Shown: positions 29,360 through 40,810, counted from the first letter of the stretch. The stretch is DNA of 64,000 nucleotides from Bryoerythrophyllum caledonicum (GCA_963971425.1 OZ020518.1:8845989-8909988); one strand, 5' to 3'. The notes: generated from the letters alone by a model not told the origin. A program made the numbers and translations.

Positions 29360-31750
29360 TTGGAATTTTTTAAGAAAGAGAAAAATGCCTTTGCTTGGAC
29401 ATACAAAGACTTAAAAGGCATACCTCCAGATGTTTGTCAACATCGTATTATCCTAAAAGCAGATGCTAAACCTGTTAGGCAAAGACAATACATGATGAAC
29501 CCGAAGTATTCCTTAATGGTCGAAGAGGAAATTGATAAATTATTGGAGTGTAATTTCATTTATCTAGTACCATTTAGCGAGTGGGTGTCACCTGTTGTCA
29601 TAGTACCTAAGAAAAATGATAAGATTCGCATTTGCCAAGACTTTAGGCAGTTGAACAAAGCCACTAAGAAAGATTTATTTCCCTTACCGTTTTCTGATGC
29701 AGTTCTAGATGGTGTAGTTGGGCATGAGTGCTATTCTTTCCTAGATGGATTTTCGGGCTATAACCAAGTCCAAATAGCTTCGAAAGATAGACCATTAATC
29801 ACCTTCACCACAAATTGGGGAACCTTTGCACATAATGTTATGCCCTTTGGACTGTGCAACGCACCCGCAACTTTCCAAAGAGTTATGACACAAGCCTTTA
29901 CAAAATACCTAAGAAAATTCATGGAGATATTTATAGATGACTTCTATGTATTTGGATCTAAGGAAGATCATCCAAAGGCATTAAAGCAATATTTTGACAG
30001 TTGTCGAGAGTATGGAATATCCATAAATGCTGCTAAGTTTGAATTTGCCACTGTGCATGGTAAGTTATTAGGTCATGTTGTCTCAAAAGAAGGAATTGCA
30101 GTTGATCCTAATAAAGTAGCGATTATACTTACAATGGAGATCCTTGAACACTTAACTGCACTAAAAGGATTTCTTGGATATTATAGGAGATTTATACATA
30201 GATTTACATTTATATCTGCACCTTTAAATTCTTTAACTAAACAAACCTTTATACCTGGAGTTTGGTCAGATGACTGTACTAAGGCTTTTAATAAGTTAAT
30301 ACGCCGGCTTAGCAAAGCACCAATCTTGATTCCTCGAAATTGGGATAAATCTTTTGAAGTTTGTGTTGATGCTTTCAATGTGGCAATTGGAAGTGTCTTG
30401 AGTCAGAAAAATAGTAAAGGTCATGATAGACCCGTATCTTTTGCCAGTCACCAATTAAGTACTGCTGAGAGAAATTACTCTGTCACTAAACGTGAAGGTT
30501 TGGAAATGATCTTTCCTGTCCAAAAATTTAGACATTACTTATTGGGATATAAGTTCACTTTCCACATTGATCATGATGTATTAAAGTACATGATCAATAA
30601 ACCTCAATTGAGTGGACGGATTAGAAGATGGGTTCTACTTTTACAAGAGTTTGACTTTACCATTAATGTGAGACCTGGGAAGATCCATCAAAATGCAGTT
30701 TTCTTATCTAGACTTAGTAAGACAATCAGTCCAGAGTCTATTCATGATAACTTTCCAGATGCACATATCTTTGAAGTTAAAGATGGTATAGAAATACTTG
30801 ACATAATTCCTCAAGAATATGCAGATATTATCTATTATTTGACTAAAGGAATCTTCCCTGTTGATTACACTACTAAAGATAAAACAAGGTTAGTACACCA
30901 ATCTTTACCTTATACTATGATTAGTGGAGTTTTGTATAAAAGAGGAAAAGATGATATACTCAAAAGATGTGTAAATCCTAGTGAAGTGCCTATGGTTTTA
31001 CAAGGTTGCCACACAGATGCATGTGTTGGACATTTTGCGGGGTGGGCTACGGCTCAAAAAGCATTAAGAACAGGCTATTGGTGGCCTACGCTTTTTTCTG
31101 ATGCCACTACCTACATTAAGAAATGTGACCCTTGCCAAAGAGTTGGTAAACCTACAGCTACTAAGGCTATGCCTTTGACACCAATTTTAGCCCAAATCCC
31201 TTTGGAGAAATTGGGAATAGACTTTGCAGGCCCTATTAAGCCACCTAGTCAGATGGGAAAAAAACGTTACATCCTAGTTGCCATAGAGTATGTAACTAAG
31301 TGGATTGAAGCTGTAGCAACTAAGACAAATGATGCAGATACTATAGCAAAGTTTATTTATGAAAATATTATTGCTAGATTTGATTGCTCCAAGGAAATTG
31401 TAAGTGATAGAGGGACTCACTTTATTAATGATACTATTGCAAAAATGTTACAACGACATTTTATTAAGCATCGTAAGTCATCTCCCTATCACCCTAGAGC
31501 TATTGGGCAAACCGAAAAGTCTAATGGCATTCTTTGTAAGATTATAACAAAAACATTAGAGGGAAATGCATCAAATTGGGATTATGAGTTAACTAATGCT
31601 TTGTGGGCCTACCGTTGTACCATTAAAACTACAACTAAGGCTACTCCATTTTCATTGGTCTATGGCTTGGAAGCCATGTTACCAATTGAAGTGGAACTAC
31701 CATCATTAAGGGTTGCTATTTCTGAAAGATTGGGAGATTTGGCTTCTTGA
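29360..31750 (+). CDS. pol: OTA gypsy reverse transcriptase, RNase H and integrase
   Basis: 796 codons without a stop. RT: RICQDFRQLNKATKKDLFPL, then SFLDGFSGYNQVQIA, VMPFGLCNAPATFQRVM, and catalytic FIDDFYVFG. RNase H: VCVDAFNVAIGSVLSQ, YSVTKREGLEMIF, and HIDHDVLKYMI. Integrase: HHCC zinc domain (HTDACVGHFAGWAT to CDPCQRVGK), then DDE residues in GIDFAGPI, SDRGTHFIND and GQTEKSNGIL. RT and integrase active sites are intact, the best preserved of all elements here. Sequence pattern and absence of a chromodomain place it in the non-chromoviral (OTA) plant gypsy branch. Confidence 0.92.
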   Translation: MEFFKKEKNAFAWTYKDLKGIPPDVCQHRIILKADAKPVRQRQYMMNPKYSLMVEEEIDKLLECNFIYLVPFSEWVSPVVIVPKKNDKIRICQDFRQLNKATKKDLFPLPFSDAVLDGVVGHECYSFLDGFSGYNQVQIASKDRPLITFTTNWGTFAHNVMPFGLCNAPATFQRVMTQAFTKYLRKFMEIFIDDFYVFGSKEDHPKALKQYFDSCREYGISINAAKFEFATVHGKLLGHVVSKEGIAVDPNKVAIILTMEILEHLTALKGFLGYYRRFIHRFTFISAPLNSLTKQTFIPGVWSDDCTKAFNKLIRRLSKAPILIPRNWDKSFEVCVDAFNVAIGSVLSQKNSKGHDRPVSFASHQLSTAERNYSVTKREGLEMIFPVQKFRHYLLGYKFTFHIDHDVLKYMINKPQLSGRIRRWVLLLQEFDFTINVRPGKIHQNAVFLSRLSKTISPESIHDNFPDAHIFEVKDGIEILDIIPQEYADIIYYLTKGIFPVDYTTKDKTRLVHQSLPYTMISGVLYKRGKDDILKRCVNPSEVPMVLQGCHTDACVGHFAGWATAQKALRTGYWWPTLFSDATTYIKKCDPCQRVGKPTATKAMPLTPILAQIPLEKLGIDFAGPIKPPSQMGKKRYILVAIEYVTKWIEAVATKTNDADTIAKFIYENIIARFDCSKEIVSDRGTHFINDTIAKMLQRHFIKHRKSSPYHPRAIGQTEKSNGILCKIITKTLEGNASNWDYELTNALWAYRCTIKTTTKATPFSLVYGLEAMLPIEVELPSLRVAISERLGDLAS

Positions 31751-32062
31751 GGGAACATTTTGATAATTTAGAGCGACTCGATGAAATTCGAGCACAAGCT
31801 TATATGAATATGGAAGCAATTCAAAAGCAACGGAAAACTTACTATGATAGTAAGCTAATACCAAAAATATTAAAAGATAATGATCTAGTCTTACTATATG
31901 ATAGTAGATTCTAGAAATTTCCAGGAAAATTTAAAATGAGGTGGTTTGGCCCATGTCGAATGCTTAACTCTTATCCTAATGGTTCTGTTGAGTTACAAGA
32001 TTTTGCAGGGACTATCCATGCAACAAGGTACAACGGTTATAAATTGAAAAAATATGTAACTT
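31751..32062 (+). pseudogene. pol: OTA gypsy integrase C-terminal domain
   Basis: After TGA at 31748-31750 the homology continues in another phase: LERLDEIRAQAYMNME, then KQRKTYYDSK, then a GPY/F-like segment (KFPGKFKMRWFGPCRM) and VELQDFAGTIHATRYNGY. One TAG at about 31911 interrupts it. The final TGA at 32060-32062 ends the coding region. A purine tract AAGAAGGGGG follows at 32081-32090, but no LTR starts there. Confidence 0.7.
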
Positions 32063-34061
32063 GAGGGCAAGTTATGCATTAAGAAGGGGGTAGGACCTCC
32101 AACATGTGACCTCTGAAGTGGTCCGGAATGATCCTAAACTATCCAAGTGAAGGTAAGAAATAATGGCAAAGTTTTGAAGTCTAATTTAGGGTGATTTTAT
32201 AACTTTGCATTAAAAAATTTCTTACTTGATGGGATAGGTCACAAGTTGCTAATAAAGTTACTTGTGTGGAAAATTTTAAATTTTTTTTTAAAAAAAATTT
32301 AAAAATTAAAAAAAAAATTAAAAACTTCTTTACACTATTGGATAACAAGCAAAAGTTTACATAATAATGCCTCATGAGGAAAGTGAAAAATAAAACAACA
32401 AATTGGGAAAGTACCCTTGATTCCTTAATAAGTTAATTTTTGAATGATTGAGAAATGACTCTACTTGGATGGAAGTGAAAAAATAGTTAAAAGTTTTAAA
32501 AATTATTATGAGTTGGAATAAGTCAAAATACTTATAACATCATAATAAAAAAAAATTCTAAAAAAATGGGATTTTAGAAGATTTTGAGAGATCACTATAA
32601 TAACCATGTGGTTATGTTAAAAATAAAATTAAAAAATAAAAGGAAATTTTTAACTACAATTCTCAAATTTGTAAATGATAAAACTTTTTTGACATGATGG
32701 CATGATTATGTACTCGAGTAAGGAAGTAATTATTAAGTTGAAAAAATAAATGCAAGATGAAAAAGAATTAAGTAAAGTTTTGATTAACTTAAAAGCATTA
32801 ATAAAATAAAAGTGAAAAAATCGTGAGTACAAGATCATGAAAGTTAAGTCATGCATTAAGGTTGAGGTTATGCATGAGGAAACTAGATGAGGTGGACGAA
32901 ACATTAATGCCAAGGAAGATGAGCTAGAAGTCACTGTCCACCTGGACAAACACTAGCTGGAACTTGGAAGTCAGTGTCCATCTAGGCGCGAAGCAAGAGC
33001 TAAACAACGATATGTACGAGAAATCACAAGAATGTGAAGATCTGATCACGTCACTAAAGAATAGTACTGGATCCTGGATGTTTTGCCCGATGCGTGATCT
33101 GGCGGTTATGGGCCATCGATTAAGTAATCATGCAGGAGCGGGAAGAAGTCAAAGACAGTTTCTTTACTCATACAGTAAACAATCGCCATAGGTGCAGCTG
33201 GAGAAGAGGAGAGCGATGACTTTAAAGACGAGTTGTGTGAGCAGGATTAGAGGGAACTTGCTTTCATAATTCAGCACAAAATTCTACATTGAAGGTACGA
33301 GGCGTTGATCGAAAAAACGGCGTTGGAAGGTACGGTGTCTCATTGGAACCAAGTGCGATAATTTTTGAGGTAAGTTACTGATACGGTGATACCCTATAGT
33401 CTGCGTCGTTGCCATGAAATTTTAAAATGAGGTTAGATGTGCGTGAGGGTTGAGACCATTGCGGAAAAGTTGAGAGCAGTCTTGATAGTGTGAATATTAA
33501 CCTAATTGTGTTAAGGTCAAGTGTTGTGAGGAAGAATGTTGATTGGCACTATGTTGCAAATTTCCTAAAACTAAGCTGAAGTTAAAAGGGAACGTAAAGC
33601 TGAACGAGTGAGAGTCACTTGCGATAACAATAGTAAACGATGGACTAACTCATGTGATTCTTAGTAACGTGCAGAAACAGTTGAAGAGGAAAGCCTGATC
33701 TCCGAATAGCTGTAACATGTAAGACAAGGAAGTGAATGTGAGGCATGAGATTATTGAGGAAATTATAATTTCTTCAAAGCATTGCATACACCTGTGGTTT
33801 AGTATGATAGGAAATAGGTCATCATACTCACAAGCATAAGAGAGTGTTTGAAAACAGGGCGAGCAAGATGAGTAAACCTATTTACAGGTATCAAAAAGAA
33901 TTAATCAACCGGATGTTGTAAGTTAACGAACAAGACAGGACAATCTCAGTTGAAATCTTGCATGTGGCACTGATAAGCTAAGAAATTTCACATCTGTTTG
34001 AATGGATAAGTAAGATAATCAAGAGTAAACGAACAAGGAAAAATAAAAAATAAAATCTGTC
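32063..34061. other. AT-rich spacer after the OTA pol gene
   Basis: Purine tract at 32081-32090, then AT-rich sequence with long A/T runs near 32270-32330. No open frame with protein character is visible. A short direct repeat (GAAGTCA(C/G)TGTCCA) lies at 32929 and 32971. The expected 3' LTR does not follow the purine tract; I see nothing else. Confidence 0.4.
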
Positions 34062-36956
34062 TTGATGATGACACCGAGTTGGAATATTGACGAAATGTGT
34101 ATGAGGTCGAGCAGGTACGATCCGATGGTAGCAGCAAGGAATCGGAAGACAGACTTTGAGCTCGTTGCGTCAAAAATGATCTACCTGCCGGAGAAACCAT
34201 TGATTCCCAACCGCACCAACTTGGAGAGTACAAGATTATGGCAGTTCTTAGCACAGAGGTGGCCTGAACCGGACCTCCAGCGAGCACGCTTGTTTATCAT
34301 TGCAGCGATCGAGGGGCCCTGGACGAGTTTCATATCGGTGAAGAGGTGGTGTTTTTTGATCTCTCGACAATCAAGAAACACTTCCCTGGTTTGAGTGATA
34401 GTGGTCCAACGTTGGTAAACATTCCCCTTTCGGATCAGAAAACTCTTTTACACATCTTTGAGTCACCAGAGACTGCGAAGGTCGAGAAGAAAGATGCCAA
34501 ACATGGTTATAATGTAGCCAAGGCCAAGGCACGCTGGAAAGGTTGGTTGAATTTCGTGAACCAACGACTGTTATTATCATTGCCGGGTCCTAACATCATT
34601 TCACTTGAAGGATTGGCGGCAGCGTATAGGACATGGCAGGGAGAACGATTCAATTGGGTGAAGATTCTCTACAGGCACATGAAGCAAGAGATGACAAGCA
34701 AGACAACTTGTCACTCTAAGGCATATTTCTGTACCACCTATCTCTCTGAATTTTGTCCTGAATTACGAAAACAAACTTTGTCTAAGGCAGTGGAAGAGAC
34801 AAAGAAAGCGACGAGCTCCAAGAAGAGACCTCAGCGCGGTGAAGTGTCTCAGGAGGAACTTGAGGGCGGAACGAAGAAAGTAGGAGAAGAAACGCCCCCG
34901 TGTGCGTTTACTCCGGAGCCTATTTCTACTCAGCTCGGTGGCACCCCAGAACCGCAGCCTCCGAGTGATGAACAGGTGACCCCACCCGTAGAGACCGTGA
35001 AGATCAAGAAGAAAGCGAGGCGAGAATGAGCAATAGAAGAAGATACTCCAGCACCTCGAAACTTAGTGACTGAGTTGGAGACTGCTGATCAGGGAGCAGC
35101 TAAGAAGGCAACAGCTCCAACGTCGAAGGACGTGATCAACCTCGAAGCGGATGGCGAGACAACCTCCAGAGCTACAGAAGAGCCCTTACCGCAGCTAGGA
35201 ACAAGCCACAACTTCCAAGATCTCAAAGGGTAAGGGGGTAGTAGTTGAAGAACCTCATTCAGCTAAGAAGAAACCTTTAATGAATGATGCTATCCTATCA
35301 TTGGAAAGAAAAGAATTGGAATTGCTGGTAGCTGAGAAGGATGATCTGATAAAGGAGTACCAAAGAACTAACGATGTTATATTTCGTGCTACGGAAGATT
35401 TGGAGCGGGATTCTAACAGGGAGAAGGTGCGAGTTAACGAGGAGCTGCAGAATCTCCACAAAGAGCGGGACCAATGGAAGCGGAACTACAACAGCGAAGA
35501 AGCTTTCCGAAGGGCCATGACACCACAACTGTACAAGGAGAAACGAGAGCTGCAGGAGGAGGTGGCCCATCAGACCGCTAATGTAACACATTGGAAAGCT
35601 AAGTGTGCAGACCTACAGGTACAACTGAAGGAAGCCAAGGAGAAGAAGGACAAGGACCAAGTCCTCTTCAAATGGTGTGAGGAAGTTGTGGTAGGGATTC
35701 GAGAAGCGAAGGAGCTGTGTGATCAGGAAAAGAGCAACAAGGAGCGGTTGGCTCAAGAAATGGTGGTGATGAAGGAACATCACGAAAAAGAAGTAGCAGA
35801 GCTACGGAAGTGTCATGCCCAGAAGATAACCGTGTTGAAGGAGCAACACGTAGAGGCACTAGACACAATGAAGAAGCCACAGAGTAGGAGTACGAGCAGT
35901 CCCTTAAAAGAACGGACTCTCACACCCAAGTTGTAGGGAGAAATCAAGGTTCTTGCCGAAGCGGCCGATAGACTGCAGTTGCAGGTCTCCACTGAGTGCG
36001 AAGCCAAGAAAAAGATGCAACAGTGTTTATGAGATAACGAGTTGCGAGCTCCTCCTCCTTTCTCGTTTTTCCGTGGTTATGAACTCCAGAAGGATACTTT
36101 CTTTAGTATCACACAGATGGCTCTAGGAGCAACACTCCAAGATGAGGAGTTTGACACTTTATAGGCTAGTGCTGATCATTTTTCCAATATGCGGAATTTG
36201 ATTTGTGAAATATTGGCACCAGGTGCCTTACAACTTGCAAGTGCAAGTAAGTTGGTTAATCCGATAGCTGATCTAGGTGCGAGAGTTCTACTCTATTACC
36301 TGACCCTAGAGCACGAGCTAGCATCCAAGAGAGTTTGGGATAGGCCAAACAAAGTTCTTAGATCAGTGAAGATCCCTGAGATCAGGGTATCTACAGTCAG
36401 CACTCCGGAGTCGAGACAACGGGCTGAGATTCTTTATCACGAGGTGCGTGATGAGAATGCTCTTACGGCCACTTTGGCTTTAGTGCAGAGCCACGAGGCC
36501 ACGGCTCAGAGAGGAGAGCTCACTAATGGACACTATGTTTATGAGTATACGCGAGTATGCCATCGTCTGAAGATGGCGGTAGAGGGCCAGCAGTTAGCCC
36601 TCGACAACCTGGAGAATGCCTATCAGCAAATGTTGTTTACTCCACCCCCTTGGGATTTCAAGTTGCCCTTAGGATTAAAGATCTCTTTGGCAGTAGCCGG
36701 CTCTGTTCTAAAACAACGGTACCTGGGAAAATATGAATCCATGTTTGATGCAGCGAGTGAGCAGCCTATCGTGATGTGGGATGCCATAACGTGGTTGTTG
36801 GAGGACTTTGGATTATCACCAATACAGTGGCGACCTTGGGATGTTGTTTACCCGATGATAACCCAAACGTGGCAGACAACAGTTCTAGCGGCGGTAGCAC
36901 TAGATTCTCATCTGTGTCTACTACAAGGACAGAGGCGATACAAGTGGGCACCGTAG
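34062..36956 (+). pseudogene. Gag-like coiled-coil gene of a non-autonomous retroelement
   Basis: Open blocks at 34062-34394, 34346-35029, 35280-35936 and 36189-36956 read in two phases with frameshifts and stops between. The first two hold a globular segment (RLWQFLAQRWPEPDLQRARL; WKGWLNFVNQRLLLSLPG; LAAAYRTWQGERFNW). A Lys/Pro-rich linker follows. The third block is a clear coiled coil of about 190 residues, and the last is a helical domain (LALVQSHEATAQRGELTNGH; AITWLLEDFGLSP). Overall layout resembles the gag-only elements at 51.9-54 kb and 59.3-61.4 kb, but the sequence is not obviously related. No enzyme is visible. It may be an insertion or an extra 3' gene of the OTA element. Confidence 0.5.
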
Positions 36957-37090
36957 GCCAAGATCGACACTGTGCCATACAACTGGCTTATCATCCCTGG
37001 AGCGTTCGATACACCACAGGAGTGCCATTTATCATATAGGTGTCACGGACATACCTTAGAAGACACGTTAGAAAGTCTTAGAAGACTCTA

Positions 37091-37373
37091 GAAGTTTCTA
37101 GAAGACTCTAGGAAGACTCTAGAAGATCCTGGAAAACTCTAAAAGATTCTAGAAGACTATAGAAGGTTCTAGAAAACCTTAGAAGACTCTAGGACTCTCT
37201 AGGAAGTTGGTAGAGAAGCTTCGTAGTTCTTACGAAGTTACTGGAGAAGCTTCTTATAAGAAGTTGTTAGAGAAGCTTCGTAGTTCTTAAGAAGTTACTC
37301 GAGAAGCTTCTTAGTTTGTATGGAAGTCGCTCGAGAAGCTTCCTAGTTTGTATGGAAGTCGCTCGAGAAGCTT
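37091..37373 (+). promoter_or_regulatory. Array of heat-shock-element-like GAAnnTTC motifs in U3
   Basis: Two perfect trimers of the form GAAnnTTCnnGAA occur at 37091-37103 and 37162-37174, within a run of TCTAGAAGACTC-like repeats. Then GAAGCTTC (head-to-head GAA/TTC) occurs at 37215, 37246 (as GAAGCTTC), 37272, 37303, 37335 and 37366. The last two lie in a 31-bp tandem repeat. Heat-shock factors bind nGAAnnTTCn arrays, as in the heat-activated ONSEN copia LTR. Binding here is predicted, not shown. Confidence 0.7.
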
Positions 37374-37396
37374 CCGTAAGGGCCTTACGCCAACAG

Positions 37397-37404
37397 TATA
37401 AATA
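37397..37404 (+). promoter_or_regulatory. TATA box of the chromovirus LTR
   Basis: TATAAATA, 24 bp after the last GAAGCTTC. It is 32 bp before A37429, where the primer-site complement begins, so the predicted start of transcription and the self-primer agree. Confidence 0.8.
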
Positions 37405-37561
37405 GAAGCCGAGGCTGAAGGTGTCTTCAGTCTCGACAACTCACTCTTGTGGTCTAGCCAAGGCCTTCTTGAACCTTGTTCTTGTTCTAGTTCTTGTTCT
37501 AATATCAAGTTAGTTCCCTCTCTTGACTTCAATCCTTCTTCTGAATTTGGTCCCTGACAGT

Positions 37562-37572
37562 TTGTCGAGACT
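37562..37572 (+). promoter_or_regulatory. Self-priming site complementary to the transcript 5' end
   Basis: TTGTCGAGACT, 2 nt after the LTR, is the exact reverse complement of AGTCTCGACAA at 37429-37439, the predicted first 11 nt of the RNA. No tRNA-Met site (TGGTATCAGAGC) is present. Tf1 of fission yeast and sushi-type elements prime this way, with an 11-nt pairing in Tf1. Confidence 0.8.
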
Positions 37573-37834
37573 AACTTCATCTTCAATATCAGAATTAGAC
37601 TCTTTTTGGAGAGTGTGGATCACCCCTCTTCTTGCAAAGTGCACTAACGCATTAGGAGTTGCGGATTACCCTCTTCTAAACTAATATTTTTTTCTTCACA
37701 ATATTGGAGCTTTATTTTTTGTGAGAGAGTGGATCACCCCTCTCCTTAAGAGTATCAAGGCAATTTAGGGGTTTGCTTATTACCCTCCTCTAGACCAATA
37801 TTGTGTTTCTTTAGATTCATTTTTTTCTTTCATA

Positions 37835-38870
37835 ATGGCTGGAAGTCAAGATATCAGTATGACTGAAACTTCCGAGTCCAAGTTAGACGCAATCATGAAC
37901 GCTCTCGCGGTTTTATCAACTAGAACTGCGGAGATTGAAGGAGTTATTGCAAGAATTCATAACGATGGCGCATTTGGGACAGCTCAAGCTGGAATTCACC
38001 AACTTCGCACTTCTATACCGGAAGAAGCAAGTTCGCGTATGGTTCGACAAGGCCCACCTGTTCAACAACAAAAAGGAGCCTCGAATCAGCTTTCCAGATA
38101 AGTTTGATAGTACACGTTCTAAGTTTCGAGGATTCATCAATCAAATTCGATTAATCATAGTTTTGCAGCCTGAACGCTATCCAACGGAAGAATCGCGTGT
38201 TGGATTGGTTGGAACCTTACTTACAGGGCAAGCTTTATCATGGTTTGTTCCATTGTTTGAAAAAAGCTCATCAATTTTGAACAACTTTGAAACCTTTTTG
38301 GAAGCATTTGCGGAAGCATTTGGAGAACATGACAAAGTACGATGGGCTACAATAAAGATTCGATCACTACGACAAGGAGCACGTTCGACATCAATCTATG
38401 CATCAGATTTCAAGCAATTAGCGTGCGATATCAACTGGAATGAAGAAGCCTTGATTAGTCAGTTCTATTGGGGTTTGCGAGACGATGTGAAGGATTTACT
38501 ATTGACTCTTCCTAACCCACGAACATTGAATGAAGCCATTAGTCAAGCCGTGAAGTGCGATAATAGATTGTTTCAACGGCGCCAAGATCACCGCTCCTGG
38601 ACTTCATCAAGACAAGATACGACCCGCCACGCTCCAACCATGTCGGCAAGCAGTTTGAATTCACATTCAGATGTAGAAGACATGCAAATTGATGTAGTAC
38701 GATTGAAACTCCTTGCTCCAGAAGAAAAGAAGCGTCGTATGGAGAAAGGATTATGCTTGTATTGCGGTGACAAAGGTCACAAGGCTAGAAATTGTCCGAA
38801 GAAGCAGAATCGGCACATCATCAAGACCATAGGCGCAATCATTCAGGAAAACAAAGATGTCCAGCCATAA
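37835..38870 (+). CDS. gag: Chromovirus gag, with one frameshift
   Basis: ATG 37835 (MAGSQDISMTETSESK) opens in one phase to 38101. The capsid core follows in another phase to 38870, so an indel lies between about 37985 and 38095. The core shows FPDKFDSTRSKFRGFINQIR, then ALSWFVPLFEKSS, FLEAFAEAFGEHDK, and FYWGLRDDVKDLL, the Retrotrans_gag pattern of Tf1/sushi-type chromoviruses. A single intact knuckle, CLYCGDKGHKARNC, lies near the end. The end overlaps the protease frame by about 80 bp. Confidence 0.85.
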
Positions 38871-39238
38871 TAGGAATCGTGCGGCTGGACAGTTCAATTA
38901 CACAACAACAATCAGGTTCCTATCTTTCCGCTCAGCCTGCCCGTTGTTTTACAATCCCCTTCTCTTTGGGCCCTCAAAACCTCAAAACCTTAGCTTTATT
39001 AGATTCAGAAGCCTCAGCTTGTTTTTTAGATGAAGACTTTGCCAAAGATCACAATATTCCTCTTATACAGAAATCCAAACCTGTTCATGTAGAAGTAATA
39101 GATGGACGACCTTTGTCCTCTGGAAGTGTCACCCATGAATCAATACCTATAGAAGTGACATTTGCAAGCCATAATAGCCGTATTATTTTCAATATCATTA
39201 GAACCCCGTCAAATCCTGTTATTCTTGGCCTTTCATGA
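38792..39238 (+). CDS. pol: Chromovirus protease
   Basis: Retropepsin segment: FTIPFSLGPQNLKTLALLDS, then flap-like ESIPIEVTFASHN and NPVILGLS near the end. The catalytic DSG is DSE (GAA at 39008), one G-to-A change away. TGA at 39236-39238 ends the block. RT continues in the same phase. Confidence 0.8.
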   Translation: MSEEAESAHHQDHRRNHSGKQRCPAIIGIVRLDSSITQQQSGSYLSAQPARCFTIPFSLGPQNLKTLALLDSEASACFLDEDFAKDHNIPLIQKSKPVHVEVIDGRPLSSGSVTHESIPIEVTFASHNSRIIFNIIRTPSNPVILGLS

Positions 39239-39271
39239 TTAGAAAAACATAACCCATCTATAGATTGGAAG

Positions 39272-40768
39272 TTGCGGAAGATGATATTCTCTACAGAACG
39301 TTCCAAGAAAAAACATGTTAAAAAATCAACAATCAAGAAGCCCTTATTTATTAGAGCAAGAGCATTCATGAGATCGTCGAAGGAGAATATTCTATTTGTT
39401 ATCTATGCAACTCCAATTTGCGAAAAAAAGACTCTTGCAACAAGTATACCAGAGCAGTATAAAGATTTTGAAGATGTGTTTCAGAAGAAGAACGCCGGCA
39501 TGCTACCGGAGCACCGACCATATGATTGTGCCATAGACTTACAAGAAGGTGCGCAACCACCTTTTGGCCAAATTTATAATTTATCGCAAACAGAGTTGAC
39601 GGAGTTACATCAATACATTGACAAGAATCTAGCCAAGAATTTCATTCGGCACTCAAAATCACCGGCGGGAGCACCCATTTTATTTGTAAAGAAGAAAGAT
39701 GGTTCTTTACGGATGTGCGTAGACTATCGAGGTCTCAACAAGGTAACAAAGAAGAATCGCTATCCGCTACCTTTGATCTCCAGTCTTCTTGAACAACTTG
39801 GGAGCGCCAAGATCTTTACAAAGATTGATCTAAGGGGAGCTTACAACCTTGTGCGAATCAAGAAAGGAGACGAATGGAAGACAACCTTCCGTACGAGGTA
39901 TGGCCATTTTGAATATAATGTCATGCCTTTTGATCTTACCAACGCTCCGGCAGTTTTTCAACACATGATGAATGACATTTTTCGAGAACACCTAGAAGAT
40001 TTCGTTGTCATCTATTTAAATGATATTTTGATATTTTCTAAGAACCAAGACGAGCACGAGAAACACGTTCGTTTTATCCTCGAAAAATTACGCAAGCGGG
40101 GACTGTATGCCAAACTTGAGAAGTGTATGTTTCACCAATCTGAGACGGAATTTCCAGGATACATTGCAACTACGGAGGGCTTGAAGATGGATCCCAAGAA
40201 GGTGGAAGCAATCATGTGCTGGGAAGTTCCAAAGACAGTTAGAGATGTACAATATTTTCTTGGATTTGCTAATTTTTATCGAGTCTTTATCAAGAATTAT
40301 TCTCGAATAGCTGCTCCGCTCACTTGCTTGACTTGTAAAGACAAGCTTGAATGGGGGCCTTCAGCAGAGAAAGCGTTTCAAGATCTTTAAACGGCATTTA
40401 CGAAGGCTCCAATCTTGGTACATCCGGACTTTACAAAGGCTTTCTATTTGGAAACAGATGCTTCAGATTTTGCTTTAGGAGCTGTACTTTCACAAATGGA
40501 CAACGGCAACAAGCTCCATCCAGTTGCGTTCTATTCTCGTAAGTTTTCTGCTGCCGAGATTAACTACGAGATCCACGACAAGGAACTTCTTGCTATAGTG
40601 GATTCCTTTCAAGAGTGGCGCCACTTTCTTGAAGGAGCGGCGCATCCGGTGATTGTATATACAGATCACAAAAACTTTGAATATTTCATGTCCGCCCGGG
40701 TTTTGAATCGTCGTCAAACTCGATGGAGTATGTCGCTATCTCGATTCGACTTTGTTATCACTAATTGA
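39272..40768 (+). CDS. pol: Chromovirus reverse transcriptase and RNase H
   Basis: RT blocks: [21 protein letters not shown], then [15 protein letters not shown], then [13 protein letters not shown] (Gly to Asp in the usual PFG). The polymerase box reads YLND (Asn AAT at 40019) instead of YLDD. Both changes are single G-to-A transitions, and the second should kill polymerase activity. TAA at 40388-40390 falls between RT thumb and RNase H. RNase [41 protein letters not shown]. It is homologous to plant and fungal chromoviruses. Confidence 0.9.
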
Positions 40769-40810
40769 CTTGGTAAGCAATAAGGTCTATCAGATGCACT
40801 ATCGAGAAGA

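Larger units (their letters stand above)
37041..37559 (+). repeat. 5' LTR of the chromovirus
   Basis: 519 bp beginning TGTCACGGACATACC and ending CCCTGACA, giving 5-bp inverted ends TGTCA/TGACA. U3 carries the GAA/TTC arrays and TATA box. The predicted transcription start at about 37429 divides U3 from R-U5 (about 131 bp). There is no second copy in the window, so the boundaries rest on the terminal motifs and the primer site. Confidence 0.75.

Noticed and set aside
32081-32110. LTR starting right after the AAGAAGGGGG tract
   Set aside because: Sequence after the tract (TAGGACCTCC) does not match the OTA LTR start (TGTAAAGCC).
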